This document shows positions 8,050 to 16,582 of a stretch of DNA of 64,000 bases, one piece after another (position 1 is the stretch's first letter; each line of letters begins with the position of its first letter). The DNA comes from Bacillota bacterium (GTDB taxonomy: Bacteria > Bacillota > Limnochordia > Limnochordales > ZCTH02-B6). Below the pieces are notes generated by a model that was not told where the DNA came from, did not search any database, and saw nothing but the letters and a program-made list of their open reading frames with translations. The DNA is taken from contig PKQS01000008.1 of the NCBI GenBank assembly GCA_017577945.1, positions 62,001 to 126,000 of the forward strand, in the 5' to 3' direction. The translations under genes were made by a program, and so were the position numbers.

Positions 8050-9090
8050 TTACTCGGCGTACAGGAGGACCTTCAGCGCCTTGTTGTCAGCCGCCTTGCT
8101 GAACACCTCGTACGCCTCCATGATCTGATTCAGCGGGAAGCGGTGGGTGATCAGCTTCTCCGGCTGCAGCCTGCCCGACTTCACCGTCTTGAGCAGCATC
8201 GGCGTCGTGTTGGTGTTCACCAAGCCGGTGCGGATGGTGACGTTCCGAATCCACAGCTCCTCGATATGCAACTCCACCGGCTTGCCGTGCACACCCACGT
8301 TGGCCAGGTAGCCGCCGGGCTTCAAGATCTTCTGGCAGATGTCAAACGTGGCCGGATAGCCGACGCACTCGATGGCCACGTCCACGCCTTCGCCGCCCGT
8401 CAGCTCCAGGATCTTCTCCACGGCCCGCCCGTCGCTGCTGTTGATCGTCTTGGTGGCGCCGAACCGCTTCGCCATCTCGAGGCGGTTGTCGTCCAAGTCG
8501 ACCATGATGATCTCAGCCGGCGAGTAGAACTGCGCCGTCAGCAGTGCCGACATGCCGATGGGCCCTGCCCCGATGATGGCCACGACGTCGCCCGGCTTCA
8601 CGTTGCCGTACTGCACGCCGATTTCCAGCGCCGTCGGGAGAATGTCGCTGAGCATGACCAGCGCTTCTTCCTCGACGCCTTCGGGGATGTGGTACAAGCT
8701 GGTGTCGGCGTGCGGAATGCGGACGTACTCGGCCTGAGTGCCGTCAATCAGGTGGCCCAAGATCCAGCCGCCGTCGCGGCAGTGCGCGTACATGCCGATC
8801 TTGCAGTAGTCGCAGCGGCCGCACGCGGTAATGCAGGAGATGAGCACCCGGTCGCCCGGCTTGAAGTTGGATACGGCCTCGCCGACTTCTTCGACGATGC
8901 CGACGCCTTCATGCCCGAGGGTGCGCCCCTCCGTCACCGCCGGCACGTGACCCGCCAAAATGTGCAAATCGGTGCCGCAAATGGTGGTGTGCGTGATGCG
9001 AACGATGGCATCCGTGGGCTTCTGAATCGTCGGGCGGGGCTTGTCCGTCCATTCCTTCTTCCCCGGACCCCGGTAGACCAACGCCTTCAC
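8050..9090 (-). CDS. Zinc-dependent medium-chain alcohol dehydrogenase
   Basis: This 346-residue MDR-family NAD(P)-dependent dehydrogenase has the catalytic zinc region ICGTDLHI and GHEGVGIVEEVG, and the four-cysteine structural zinc loop CGRCDYCKIGMYAHC. The cofactor-binding Rossmann turn is GAGPIGMSALL. The sequence resembles secondary alcohol/butanediol dehydrogenases, but the substrate is not decidable. The GTG at 9090 has a textbook AAAGGAGG site; an upstream ATG at 9141 has no support and its extra residues are not family-like. It is monocistronic. Confidence 0.88.
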   Translation of the reverse strand: MKALVYRGPGKKEWTDKPRPTIQKPTDAIVRITHTTICGTDLHILAGHVPAVTEGRTLGHEGVGIVEEVGEAVSNFKPGDRVLISCITACGRCDYCKIGMYAHCRDGGWILGHLIDGTQAEYVRIPHADTSLYHIPEGVEEEALVMLSDILPTALEIGVQYGNVKPGDVVAIIGAGPIGMSALLTAQFYSPAEIIMVDLDDNRLEMAKRFGATKTINSSDGRAVEKILELTGGEGVDVAIECVGYPATFDICQKILKPGGYLANVGVHGKPVELHIEELWIRNVTIRTGLVNTNTTPMLLKTVKSGRLQPEKLITHRFPLNQIMEAYEVFSKAADNKALKVLLYAE

Positions 9091-9312
9091 GATGGGAGGA
9101 CCTCCTTTGCTTTCCTGTTCGCCCAAATTGTACGAAAACATCGTTCACCCCGCCTAGGGACTGGCACACTTAACAAACATACCTATTCCCTCTCTTCCGC
9201 GAGGACAAACAGGAAAAGGGAGGAACCGCCGTTTTCCCCACAGCGGCAGGAGCCGGCGTCCATTCCTGGTAACGATCAGGGCAAACGCTGACGGGGAAAG
9301 GTGGTCGGGGCC

Positions 9313-9753
9313 ATGGACAGCCGGATACGCGGCATGCTGCTCCTGCCGGCGGCGGTGAGCCTTTACTCGCAGGGCGTTCCGCTCCAGATCCTGCTGTGCG
9401 AGACCAATGAGGTCATTTTGCTGACGCCGCCTTCCCCGGGATTGTACTGGCGGGGAACAACGTCCGAGCTGGCTGAGTCCCTTCGGGAGGCCTACGAGCG
9501 GCTGCTGGCCCTCGTTCCGCCGGAGCTGGCCGACCTGATCGGCGCCGGAGACTCGGCGCCGGCCGACTACCGGGCGCGTTTGGCCACCGGTTTTCCCGTG
9601 CGCAACGTGACGCAAGCGTCCGTGTACGGCACGCCGGTTGTCATGGAAAGCGCCGTTCGGGAAGTGTCGCGTGAACCGATTCCCGCGGCCTTCTTCGCGG
9701 TGCCGGAAAACTACCGGCGGGTGGACCGGCCGGAGGCGCTGCTCGGGTTGTGA
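9313..9753 (+). CDS. Protein of unknown function upstream of an MFS exporter
   Basis: I do not recognise this 146-residue protein. It has a hydrophobic start (MLLLPAAVSLY), a predicted mixed alpha/beta body and an end reading EPIPAAFFAVPENYRRV. That ending resembles the C-terminal strand-turn of LolA-like/DUF4412 lipoprotein-sorting folds, but no full signal peptide or lipobox is present. The ATG at 9313 follows AAAGGTGG by 8 nt; a GTG at 9301 is possible. The gene ends 4 nt before the MFS transporter, so they are almost certainly co-transcribed. Confidence 0.6.
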   Translation: MDSRIRGMLLLPAAVSLYSQGVPLQILLCETNEVILLTPPSPGLYWRGTTSELAESLREAYERLLALVPPELADLIGAGDSAPADYRARLATGFPVRNVTQASVYGTPVVMESAVREVSREPIPAAFFAVPENYRRVDRPEALLGL

Positions 9754-9757
9754 TGGG

Positions 9758-11326
9758 ATGAAGCGGGCAAGTTCGCATCGGCCGCTGGCTACGGCGGCGC
9801 TGGTGCTGGCGATGTGTCTGGCCGCGGTGGAAGCGACCATCGTGGCCACGGCGATGCCGTCTATTGTTGCGGCGCTGGGCGGCTTCGCCGCGTACAGCTG
9901 GGTCTTTTCCGCCTATTTGCTGGCGGAAGCGGTATCCATTCCCCTGTACGGCAAGCTGGCGGACCTGTTCGGCCGCAAGCCGGTGTTCCTGCTGGGGATG
10001 GCGCTCTTTCTCGCCGGGACGGTGCTGTGCGGCCTCGCCAGGTCGATGTCGCAGCTCATCGCCTTCCGGTGCGTGCAGGGCCTGGGGGCAGGCGCGGTAA
10101 TGCCCGTCGCCGCTACGATCGTCGGCGACTTGTACTCCCCCGAAGAGCGGCCCAAGGTGCAAGGCGCGCTGAACAGCGTCTGGGCGGTGGCGTCGGTGGC
10201 GGGACCGGTGCTGGGCGGCTTTATCCTGGAACATCTCGCCTGGCCCTGGATCTTTTTTGTCAACGTGCCCTTCGGACTGGCTTCCGCGGCTCTGCTCATG
10301 CTGTTTTTCCGTGAAGCGGTGACGAAAACCCGCGTGCGCGTCGACTACGCCGGCGCGGCCGCCCTGACGCCCGCGATCGCGGCCTTAATGGTCGTCCTGG
10401 TGCAAGGCGGAACGGCGTGGCCGTGGCGGTCGTGGCCTACGCTGCTGTTGGCGGCCGTCTGCGCCGGGTGCACGGCGCTGTTCGTGCGGGTCGAGCGGCG
10501 GGCGCCCGAACCGTTGCTGCCTCTGGACGTGCTGCAAGACCGCACCATCTTGTTGTCCAATGCGGGGGGCCTGTTGGGCGGTGGCTTGGCTTACGCGCTG
10601 TCATCGTTCGTGCCCACCTTCGCCCAAGGCGTGCTGGGCGTGCCGGCCACGGCCGCGGGCCTGCTGGTGACGGTGGTGTCGCTGGGCTGGCCGTTGGCCA
10701 GCGTCCTGACGGGCCCGGCCTGGCGCGCCTGGGGCCAGCCGCGCACAGCGGTGCTAGGCTCGCTGTTCCTCGTGGCCAGCGGCGCGCTGCTGGCGTCGGC
10801 CGGCGCCGGCACTTCACCCTGGCAGTTGGGCGCCGCCAGCTTCGCCATGGGCATGGGCCTCGGCTTTACCCAAACCACGTACCTCGTCATCGTCCAATCC
10901 CGGGTCGGCTGGGACCGGCGCGGAGTCGTCACCAGCTCGCACATGTTTGCCCGCATTCTCGGCAGCACGGTCTGGGTGGCCCTGCTCGGAGGCGTCTTGA
11001 ACCAGCGCTTGCAGCAGCGCTTGCTGGGCGTGTCCGCCAGCACTTTCGCCGGAGGCGACGTCGGACCGGCGGGGCTGGACATTGTCGCCTTGCTGCTGGA
11101 TTTCGAGCGCCGGGAGCAGCTGGGCCCGGAAGTGTTCCAGCAGCTGCAGGCTGCGCTGGCCGGCGGCGTTCACGCGGTGTTCGTCGTCATGTGGCTGACC
11201 GCCGCGGCCGCGCTGGCCGTCGCCTGCCTGTTGCCGCGCGAGGCTGGGCAAGCGTTCGGCGCGAGCGCCAGCCGTTCCCGCCCGGAAGCGGCACCTCCGC
11301 GCCGTCCGCCGGCCGCCGGCGGATAG
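9758..11326 (+). CDS. MFS drug-efflux transporter, DHA2 (14-TM) family
   Basis: This 522-residue integral membrane protein is a proton antiporter of the EmrB/QacA type, probably exporting toxic compounds. The conserved motif A-like loop GKLADLFGRKPVFLLG lies about 60 residues from the start and motif C-like GPVLGGFI is in the fifth helix region. Hydrophobic segments are consistent with 14 helices; an extra-helical region near the end (DIVALLLDFERREQLG) separates the last helix. The ATG at 9758 is used because the first helix begins there; its ribosome site is weak, consistent with coupling to the gene ending 4 nt upstream. The substrate is unknown. Confidence 0.87.
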   Translation: MKRASSHRPLATAALVLAMCLAAVEATIVATAMPSIVAALGGFAAYSWVFSAYLLAEAVSIPLYGKLADLFGRKPVFLLGMALFLAGTVLCGLARSMSQLIAFRCVQGLGAGAVMPVAATIVGDLYSPEERPKVQGALNSVWAVASVAGPVLGGFILEHLAWPWIFFVNVPFGLASAALLMLFFREAVTKTRVRVDYAGAAALTPAIAALMVVLVQGGTAWPWRSWPTLLLAAVCAGCTALFVRVERRAPEPLLPLDVLQDRTILLSNAGGLLGGGLAYALSSFVPTFAQGVLGVPATAAGLLVTVVSLGWPLASVLTGPAWRAWGQPRTAVLGSLFLVASGALLASAGAGTSPWQLGAASFAMGMGLGFTQTTYLVIVQSRVGWDRRGVVTSSHMFARILGSTVWVALLGGVLNQRLQQRLLGVSASTFAGGDVGPAGLDIVALLLDFERREQLGPEVFQQLQAALAGGVHAVFVVMWLTAAAALAVACLLPREAGQAFGASASRSRPEAAPPRRPPAAGG

Positions 11327-11360
11327 GCGCGACAAATTCTGCGCAATCGCCAAATTTTTG

Positions 11361-11389
11361 TGGACACGGCCAAAAAGGAGTGCTATACT
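11361..11389 (+). promoter_or_regulatory. SigA-type promoter of the cold-shock gene
   Basis: TGGACA (-35) and TATACT (-10) are separated by exactly 17 nt. Transcription from about 11396 would give a roughly 40-nt leader with a short GCCGGCAGCGAGCCGG-like hairpin before the cold-shock start. Confidence 0.75.
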
Positions 11390-11434
11390 GGGTGCGTCCG
11401 GCAGCGAGCCGGAGAAGTCGAAGGGGGTTCTCTC

Positions 11435-11641
11435 TTGCAATACGGGACGGTCAAATGGTTTAACGCGGAGAAGGGTTACGGGTTCATCGAGCGGGAGGAC
11501 GGTCAAGGAGACGTGTTCGTGCACTTCTCCGCGATCAACGCCGAGGGTTACCGGACCCTGGTCGAGGGTCAGCGAGTCTCGTTCGAGGTGACCCAGGACG
11601 TCAAAGGTCCTCGCGCGACGAACGTGACGGTCATCGGCTAA
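11435..11641 (+). CDS. Cold-shock protein (CspA/CspD family)
   Basis: This 68-residue single cold-shock-domain protein binds single-stranded nucleic acid and acts as an RNA chaperone. RNP1 (KGYGFI) and RNP2 (VFVHF) are intact, and the protein begins [16 protein letters not shown] as is usual. The TTG at 11435 was chosen because it gives the normal family N-terminus and has GAAGGGGG upstream; the frame is open further upstream but that part overlaps the promoter. It is monocistronic with its own promoter at 11361-11389. Confidence 0.93.
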   Translation: MQYGTVKWFNAEKGYGFIEREDGQGDVFVHFSAINAEGYRTLVEGQRVSFEVTQDVKGPRATNVTVIG

Positions 11642-11898
11642 CCAGGTTGTACTGAACGGGGAAACGATGCGGGCGACGGCACGCCGCAAGGCGTTGCCCT
11701 CGCCCTTTAAGTTTTTGCGCCGCCGTCCTTTCCCGTTTTCGCGCGGTCACGGTTCCCCGCTCGGGGCAGGGCGGGCTGGCGCCGCCGCCCTCGTTGCGGC
11801 CACCGCCCCGCTGTCGCCCCGCTCCTCTTCTGGCAGGCTTTTGGCATGGTTCACCCCTTCCCCCGCCGTTATACTGCAGGAGGAAGGAGTGACTGCGC

Positions 11899-12462
11899 AT
11901 GACGCGAGGAACTGCCCGCTGGGCGTTGCTTATAGCGTTGGGCGTGCTGCTCGGCGCCGCGGCCGGCGCGGCCGTCGCTTCCGGGACTCCCTCCGAGCGG
12001 GCTACCCCGGCGTTTACCCTTGAAACGCCGGCCGGCGAACGGCCGGCGAAGGCGCCCGCGGCGACGCCTGCCGAGGACGACACGGACGCGAAGATGGCGG
12101 CCGAGGACGATTCCGCAACCGCGCCTTCGGAAGACGAACCTTGGGGAGACGAAAATCGAGCCCGTGAGGCGCTTCTGGAGGAGTGGAAGCGGCTCAACGC
12201 GGAACGTGAGCGGCTGCTGGACGAGCTGGAGGCCGTGCACGGGCAGATGCGCACCGTCGCCGAGCAGCTGTGGCGGTACGAGCTGGACGGCGCGCGCGAG
12301 CGGCTGCGCGATCAGCTGAACGAAGTGGGCGGCGTGTACGGCGACGACATCGTCGACTGGCTGCCGCCGCGCCTCATCGAGCATATGGCCGAGCTGACGG
12401 GCCGCACACCCGACGAGGTGCGTGAGATGCTACGGGCGGGGGCCTGGGGCGAGCTCCTGTAA
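11899..12462 (+). CDS. Secreted protein with acidic linker and coiled coil
   Basis: I do not recognise this 187-residue protein. Residues 1-27 form a signal peptide (MTRGTARWALLIALGVLLG...). Residues about 30-85 are a low-complexity Ala/Pro/Glu/Asp linker. Residues about 88-145 are a charged heptad-like coiled coil (EEWKRLNAERERLLDELEA). The C-terminal 40 residues (GDDIVDWLPPRLIEHMAELTGRTPDEVREML) form a small helical module. The ATG at 11899 follows AGGAGGAAGGAG. A TATACT at 11870 may be its -10, but no well-spaced -35 was found. A strong terminator follows directly. Confidence 0.7.
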   Translation: MTRGTARWALLIALGVLLGAAAGAAVASGTPSERATPAFTLETPAGERPAKAPAATPAEDDTDAKMAAEDDSATAPSEDEPWGDENRAREALLEEWKRLNAERERLLDELEAVHGQMRTVAEQLWRYELDGARERLRDQLNEVGGVYGDDIVDWLPPRLIEHMAELTGRTPDEVREMLRAGAWGELL

Positions 12463-12478
12463 CGACCTGCACGAGACC

Positions 12479-12515
12479 GAAGAGGGCCGGTGCGGCACCG
12501 GCCCTCTTCTTGTTT
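12479..12515. terminator. Rho-independent terminator
   Basis: A perfect 12-bp stem (12481-12492 with 12496-12507), extended by an A-T pair, has a 3-nt loop and TCTTGTTT downstream on plus. It ends the secreted coiled-coil gene and may also serve the convergent TPR gene. Confidence 0.8.
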
Positions 12516-12634
12516 CCGAATGCTTTCCCGAATGCTCTACCGAATCCGTCGCGGAATGCGCTGGCCGCGCGGAAACGCACACCCGCCGCGCGCCAGCCGG
12601 CCGGCCGCCTAGGCCGTTACTGGCCCCCGGGCCG

Positions 12635-13432
12635 TTACTGTCCCAGCTCCTCCAGCAGCTGCGCCGCCCGCTCTTTGTCGCGCTGGCTGAGCACTTCGTC
12701 GCCGGGCGTAAGCGGCATCTCCAGCACCCGCCGCAAGGCCTCGACGGCTTTGCCCCGCTCACGGTTGGCCAAATACGCTTCCGCCAAATTCAGCCAGCGG
12801 CTCGTCGCGTCGGGATTCAGGCGCACGGCCTCCAGCGCGTGCTCCAGCGCCTTGGCCCGGTTGCCCACGCTCAACGGCCAGCCCGGCGCCTTCCGGTACA
12901 CCTGGCTGGCGAGCAGATGCGCGCCGTCGTGATTCGGGTTCAAGGCCAGCGCCCGCTCCACGGCCCGCATGATGTCCGGCACCATGAACAGGCTTTGCAA
13001 GATACCCCGCTCTTCCCCGATGCGGCCCATGAGAACGCCGCGCCAGAAGTGGGCGTCCGCGTTGGTGTCGTCGATTTCCACCGCCCGCTCGGCGTAGCGC
13101 AGGCCTTCCTCGAGGTAAGGCAAGGCCGGTTCGTCTTCAGCCACTTGCCCGAGCCAGTACGCCAGCGCCGCCAGCCGCAGCAGCACGTGCGCGTTGTCCG
13201 GGTCCCGCTCCAGGACCGCCTTGTACAGCTCGGCAGCTTGCAGGCCGTCGGCGAACGTCTGCTTCGCCGCGAAAGCCGCCTCCGCCAGCCTTAGCAGTTC
13301 CTCGGCGTCCACCGCCTGCGCCGCGGCGAACCGGACCTCCTCCAAGAGACCGAACCCGCCCAGCAGCAAGGCGCCGAGCAAGACAAGCCCCCACGCCGCG
13401 CGCCGGATACGCTGTCGACCACCTGCGAGCAT
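12635..13432 (-). CDS. Membrane-anchored TPR-repeat protein
   Basis: This 265-residue protein has an N-terminal hydrophobic anchor or signal (WGLVLLGALLLGGFGLLEEV) followed by four or five tetratricopeptide repeats: LYKAVLERDPDNAHVLLRLA, LRYAERAVEIDDTNADAHFW, VERALALNPNHDGAHLLASQ and LEHALEAVRLNPDATSRWLN are recognisable. TPR arrays mediate protein-protein contacts; the partner is unknown. The ATG at 13432 was chosen because the anchor starts there and GGCGGGGGG precedes it; the open frame extends to 13573 but crosses non-family sequence and part of a terminator. It is monocistronic and converges on the secreted coiled-coil gene. Confidence 0.8.
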   Translation of the reverse strand: MLAGGRQRIRRAAWGLVLLGALLLGGFGLLEEVRFAAAQAVDAEELLRLAEAAFAAKQTFADGLQAAELYKAVLERDPDNAHVLLRLAALAYWLGQVAEDEPALPYLEEGLRYAERAVEIDDTNADAHFWRGVLMGRIGEERGILQSLFMVPDIMRAVERALALNPNHDGAHLLASQVYRKAPGWPLSVGNRAKALEHALEAVRLNPDATSRWLNLAEAYLANRERGKAVEALRRVLEMPLTPGDEVLSQRDKERAAQLLEELGQ

Positions 13433-13521
13433 GCATCCCCCCGCCTTTCCGTATCCTCGCGTCTTGCCGGAAACATTGCGTCGAGAGGCGATTCCGTGAA
13501 AGTTCGCGCAGAATGTAATTA

Positions 13522-13567
13522 CAAGAAAAAGCGGGTTCGCTCCTGCCTGCGGAGCGGCAACCCGCTT
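13522..13567 (-). terminator. Rho-independent terminator of the phosphatase gene
   Basis: On the minus strand a 9-bp stem (13559-13567 with 13529-13537) plus an inner stem is followed by TTTTTCTTG. It lies 75 bp past the stop of the low-molecular-weight phosphatase. Confidence 0.75.
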
Positions 13568-13642
13568 CTCCACAATTCATCCACAACGTATCCCCGCGCG
13601 CTTGCGGACATTTCCCCGCGTTTTCCACACGTTATCCACTGC

Positions 13643-14095
13643 TTACAGGAGCGCTTTCAACAGCCCCGGCAAGCAGCGCTCGATCGTCCGGTACGTTTCG
13701 TCAAAACTCTCCTCGCCGCCGTAGTACGGATCGGCCACGTCGCCCGGGCCCTGCGGGTCGAAATCCCGCAGCTTGCGCACGCGGTCCGCCGGCGCCCCGA
13801 GCGCGAGGATGGCTTCGTAGTTGGACTGGTCCATGACGACGATCATGTCCCACTTGTCCAGCTCATCCCGGGACACTTGCCGCGCCTTGTGCGTCACGGC
13901 CACGCCGTAGCGAGCGGCCGCGCGGACGGCTCGTGGATCGGGCCCTTCGCCCACGTGCCAGTTGCCGATCCCCGCCGAGTCGATTTCGAAAACCTCGGCG
14001 AGGCCTTCCTCCTCCACCTTCTTGCGAAACATCGCTTCGGCCATGGGCGAGCGGCAAATGTTGCCCAAACAGACGAACAACACTCTCTTTTTCAC
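13643..14095 (-). CDS. Low-molecular-weight protein-tyrosine phosphatase
   Basis: This 150-residue phosphatase has the P-loop CLGNICRSP (nucleophile Cys9, Arg15) at its N-terminus and the general-acid loop DVADPYYGG near residue 120. It should dephosphorylate phosphotyrosine through a cysteinyl-phosphate. The P-loop residue before the second Cys is Ile13; in the arginine phosphatase YwlE this position is Thr, so tyrosine specificity is favoured. The GTG at 14095 follows AAAGGTGG; the upstream open frame has no family similarity. It is divergent from endonuclease IV with about 100 bp between starts. Confidence 0.9.
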   Translation of the reverse strand: MKKRVLFVCLGNICRSPMAEAMFRKKVEEEGLAEVFEIDSAGIGNWHVGEGPDPRAVRAAARYGVAVTHKARQVSRDELDKWDMIVVMDQSNYEAILALGAPADRVRKLRDFDPQGPGDVADPYYGGEESFDETYRTIERCLPGLLKALL

Positions 14096-14198
14096 AGGCA
14101 ACCACCTTTCCCGACCCAGTATAGCACGGCGCGGGAAAGGGTTCAGCCGGGCAGCGTGGAACGAGTTGGAGAGCGAAGTACCGGGGGAGTGCAGCGTC

Positions 14199-15317
14199 TT
14201 GAAGATAGGGTCGCACGTGTCGTTTTCCGAGAAGGGACTGCTGAGCGCGGCACAAGAGGCCATCAGCTACGGAGCCACCACGTTCATGATTTACACGGGC
14301 GCGCCGCAGAACACGCGCCGCAAGCCCATGGAGGAGCAGTACGTGCCGGAAGGGCTGGCGCTGATGAAGGAGCACGGCATCGACGAAATCGTCGTGCACG
14401 CGCCCTACATCATCAACCTGGCTTCGCACAAGACCGACACGTTCCGGCTGGCCGTCGAGTTTTTGCAGAGCGAAATCCAGCGGACCGCGTACCTGGGCGT
14501 GGAGAACCTCGTGCTTCACCCCGGGGCGTTTACCGAAAAGGACCTGTACTACGGCATCCGGCGCATCGCGGAAGGGCTGGACGAGGTGCTGAGCGCCGCG
14601 AAAAACGTCAATATCGCGCTGGAGACCATGGCGGGCAAAGGGACCGAGATCGGCCGGACGTTTGAGGAGCTGGCGGCCATCATCGAGAAAACGTCGGCCA
14701 ACGACCGGCTGCGGGTCTGCCTGGACACGTGCCACGTGCACGACGCCGGCTACGACATCGTCAACGATTTCGACGGCGTCGTGGAGCAGTTCGACCGCAT
14801 CATCGGGCTGGATCGGCTGACGGTCATCCACATCAACGACAGCAAGAATCCCCGCGGCGCCCGCAAAGATCGGCACGCGCCCATCGGCTCGGGGTACATC
14901 GGCTTCGACGCCATCTACCGCATCGTCCACCACGAAGTGGCGGCGGGCAAGCCGATCATTCTCGAAACACCCTGGATCGGCAAGGAAGAAGCGACCAAGC
15001 GGCCGATGTATGAAGCCGAGATCGCGCTGCTGTCGGACAACGCGGACAAGCGCTTCGGGCCGGCTTTCCGGGAGGATGTGGCGAAGCTGCGCGCGTTCCT
15101 GCGGGATGTCTGCGGCGAGGAAGCCGGTGTTGGCGGCAATGGGCGGGAGTACGTGCTGGCCGCGTGGGCGGTGCTGCACGACAAGAAGCAGCGCTCGGCG
15201 GACAAGCGGGAGCCCATGGAGCGCCTCTACGACCTCGTGGTCGAACACGATCTGTTCCCGGGGTACACGGAAGAGCAGATCAACATGCGGCTGATCGGCT
15301 ACTTCGCCGGGTTGTGA
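14199..15317 (+). CDS. nfo: Endonuclease IV (AP endonuclease) with C-terminal extension
   Basis: This 372-residue enzyme cleaves DNA 5' of abasic sites in base-excision repair using three zinc ions. The AP2EC fold is intact: [61 protein letters not shown] and IILETPW all carry expected zinc ligands. The catalytic domain ends near residue 285. About 85 more residues follow ([16 protein letters not shown] ... [17 protein letters not shown]), beyond the usual 270-300 length. The TTG at 14199 follows GGGGGAG by 9 nt and gives the canonical LKIGSHVS start. It ends 2 bp before the convergent thiamine ATPase gene. Confidence 0.93.
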   Translation: MKIGSHVSFSEKGLLSAAQEAISYGATTFMIYTGAPQNTRRKPMEEQYVPEGLALMKEHGIDEIVVHAPYIINLASHKTDTFRLAVEFLQSEIQRTAYLGVENLVLHPGAFTEKDLYYGIRRIAEGLDEVLSAAKNVNIALETMAGKGTEIGRTFEELAAIIEKTSANDRLRVCLDTCHVHDAGYDIVNDFDGVVEQFDRIIGLDRLTVIHINDSKNPRGARKDRHAPIGSGYIGFDAIYRIVHHEVAAGKPIILETPWIGKEEATKRPMYEAEIALLSDNADKRFGPAFREDVAKLRAFLRDVCGEEAGVGGNGREYVLAAWAVLHDKKQRSADKREPMERLYDLVVEHDLFPGYTEEQINMRLIGYFAGL

Positions 15318-15319
15318 CA

Positions 15320-16582
15320 CTAATGTTCCGGCAGGAGGCGCAAGGCGTCGGCCGGGATGACGACGGTGACGCGCTGGCCGCGGCGCTGGGCCAGCCGCTG
15401 CGCCCAGACGCTGGGGGCCGCCGCCAGCACGGTGCGCTCCGGAAGCGCCTCCAGCGTCAGGGTGAGTAGCGAGCGCTCGCCGCCGAACGTGACGTCGGCC
15501 AGGCGCGCCGCAGCGGTAAGCTGTGCCCGCGCCCCAACGGCCAGTTGCTCTCGCGCCGCGCCGGCTTGCGCTGCCGCGACGTCGTCCTCCATCTGCACGA
15601 TGACAGCTTCCGGGCGCACCAAGACTTGCGCTGGGCCGTCCGGCACAATCGGCCCGTCCGGCAGCGCGGACTTGGGCACTGGCCCGAACCCTTCGACCTC
15701 CACCCGCTCGCCTTCGACGCGGGCCGGAAACAGATTGCCCCGCCCGATGAAGCGCGCCACGAACAGCGTCTGTGGCCGATCGTACAAGTCCCACGGCGTG
15801 CCCACTTGCTCGAGGCGCCCTTCGTTCATGACGGCCACCCGGTCAGCGACGGCCAGCGCCTCCTCCTGGTCGTGGGTAACCAGAATCGTCGTGATCCCGA
15901 GCCGGCGCTGCATCTGCCGCAGCTCCTCCCGCAGCCGCACGCGGATGGCCGCGTCCAGCGCCGACAACGGCTCGTCGAGCAGCAAGGTTTTCGGGCGGGG
16001 CGCCAACGCCCGTGCCAGTGCCACCCGTTGCTGCTGGCCCGCGCTGAGCTGGTCGGGCCGGCGCTGCCCCAGCCGCTCCAGCCCTACCATGGACAAAATT
16101 TCTTCCACGCGGCGCTTCCGCTCGGCCGCCGGCACGCCCCGCCGCTTCAGGCCGTACTCCACATTGCCCGCCACCGTCATGTTCGGAAACAAGGCGAACT
16201 GCTGAAAGACGAAGCCCACGTCGCGGCGCTCGGGGGGCATCCGCGAAACGTCTTTTCCTTGAATGAACACGCGGCCCGCATCCGGCTGCTCCAGGCCGGC
16301 AATGATGCGCAAGAGCGTCGTCTTGCCGCAGCCCGACGGGCCGACGATAGCCAGCAGCTCTCCCTCCCGGACCGCCAGGCTGACGTCGTCCACCGCCGTC
16401 ACAGTCCCGAACCGCTTGCGGATACCCACCAGCTGCACGCCGCAGGCGGCCTCCGAAGCAGCGCCCGAAGCGCCGGCAGGGTCTTCCCCCCACGGGCCCG
16501 CGGCGTCGCCGCGCACGCCGGCGTCCGCCGGCCAGGCGCCCTTCGCTGCGCAGCCATGCCGCGCCCTTTCCTTAGCTTCCAT
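15320..16582 (-). CDS. thiQ: Thiamine ABC transporter ATP-binding protein (CUT1-like)
   Basis: This 420-residue ATPase energises the importer encoded by the two upstream genes. Walker A GPSGCGKTT, Q-loop FVFQQFALFPN, signature LSAGQQQRVALARAL and Walker B LLLDEPLSALD are intact. A C-terminal TOBE-type regulatory domain (about 290-420) is present, so it is nearer PotA/FbpC-type ATPases than the short ThiQ of Escherichia coli. Residues 1-50 are a low-complexity Ala/Gly leader. The ATG at 16582 follows GGGGGATCGG and overlaps the permease gene end by 11 bp. The thiamine assignment rests on the operon's TPP riboswitch and its ThiB-like binding protein. Confidence 0.83.
   Translation of the reverse strand: MEAKERARHGCAAKGAWPADAGVRGDAAGPWGEDPAGASGAASEAACGVQLVGIRKRFGTVTAVDDVSLAVREGELLAIVGPSGCGKTTLLRIIAGLEQPDAGRVFIQGKDVSRMPPERRDVGFVFQQFALFPNMTVAGNVEYGLKRRGVPAAERKRRVEEILSMVGLERLGQRRPDQLSAGQQQRVALARALAPRPKTLLLDEPLSALDAAIRVRLREELRQMQRRLGITTILVTHDQEEALAVADRVAVMNEGRLEQVGTPWDLYDRPQTLFVARFIGRGNLFPARVEGERVEVEGFGPVPKSALPDGPIVPDGPAQVLVRPEAVIVQMEDDVAAAQAGAAREQLAVGARAQLTAAARLADVTFGGERSLLTLTLEALPERTVLAAAPSVWAQRLAQRRGQRVTVVIPADALRLLPEH

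Noticed and set aside
7363..9291. 642-codon plus-strand frame across pepA 3' end and the alcohol dehydrogenase
   Set aside because: It is antisense to the dehydrogenase and out of frame with pepA, and is rich in Arg/His/Gln with no domain.
12795..12812. LexA/Cheo box or other SOS site near dinB and nfo
   Set aside because: No GAAC-N4-GTTC or similar palindrome was found at usable distance from either gene start.
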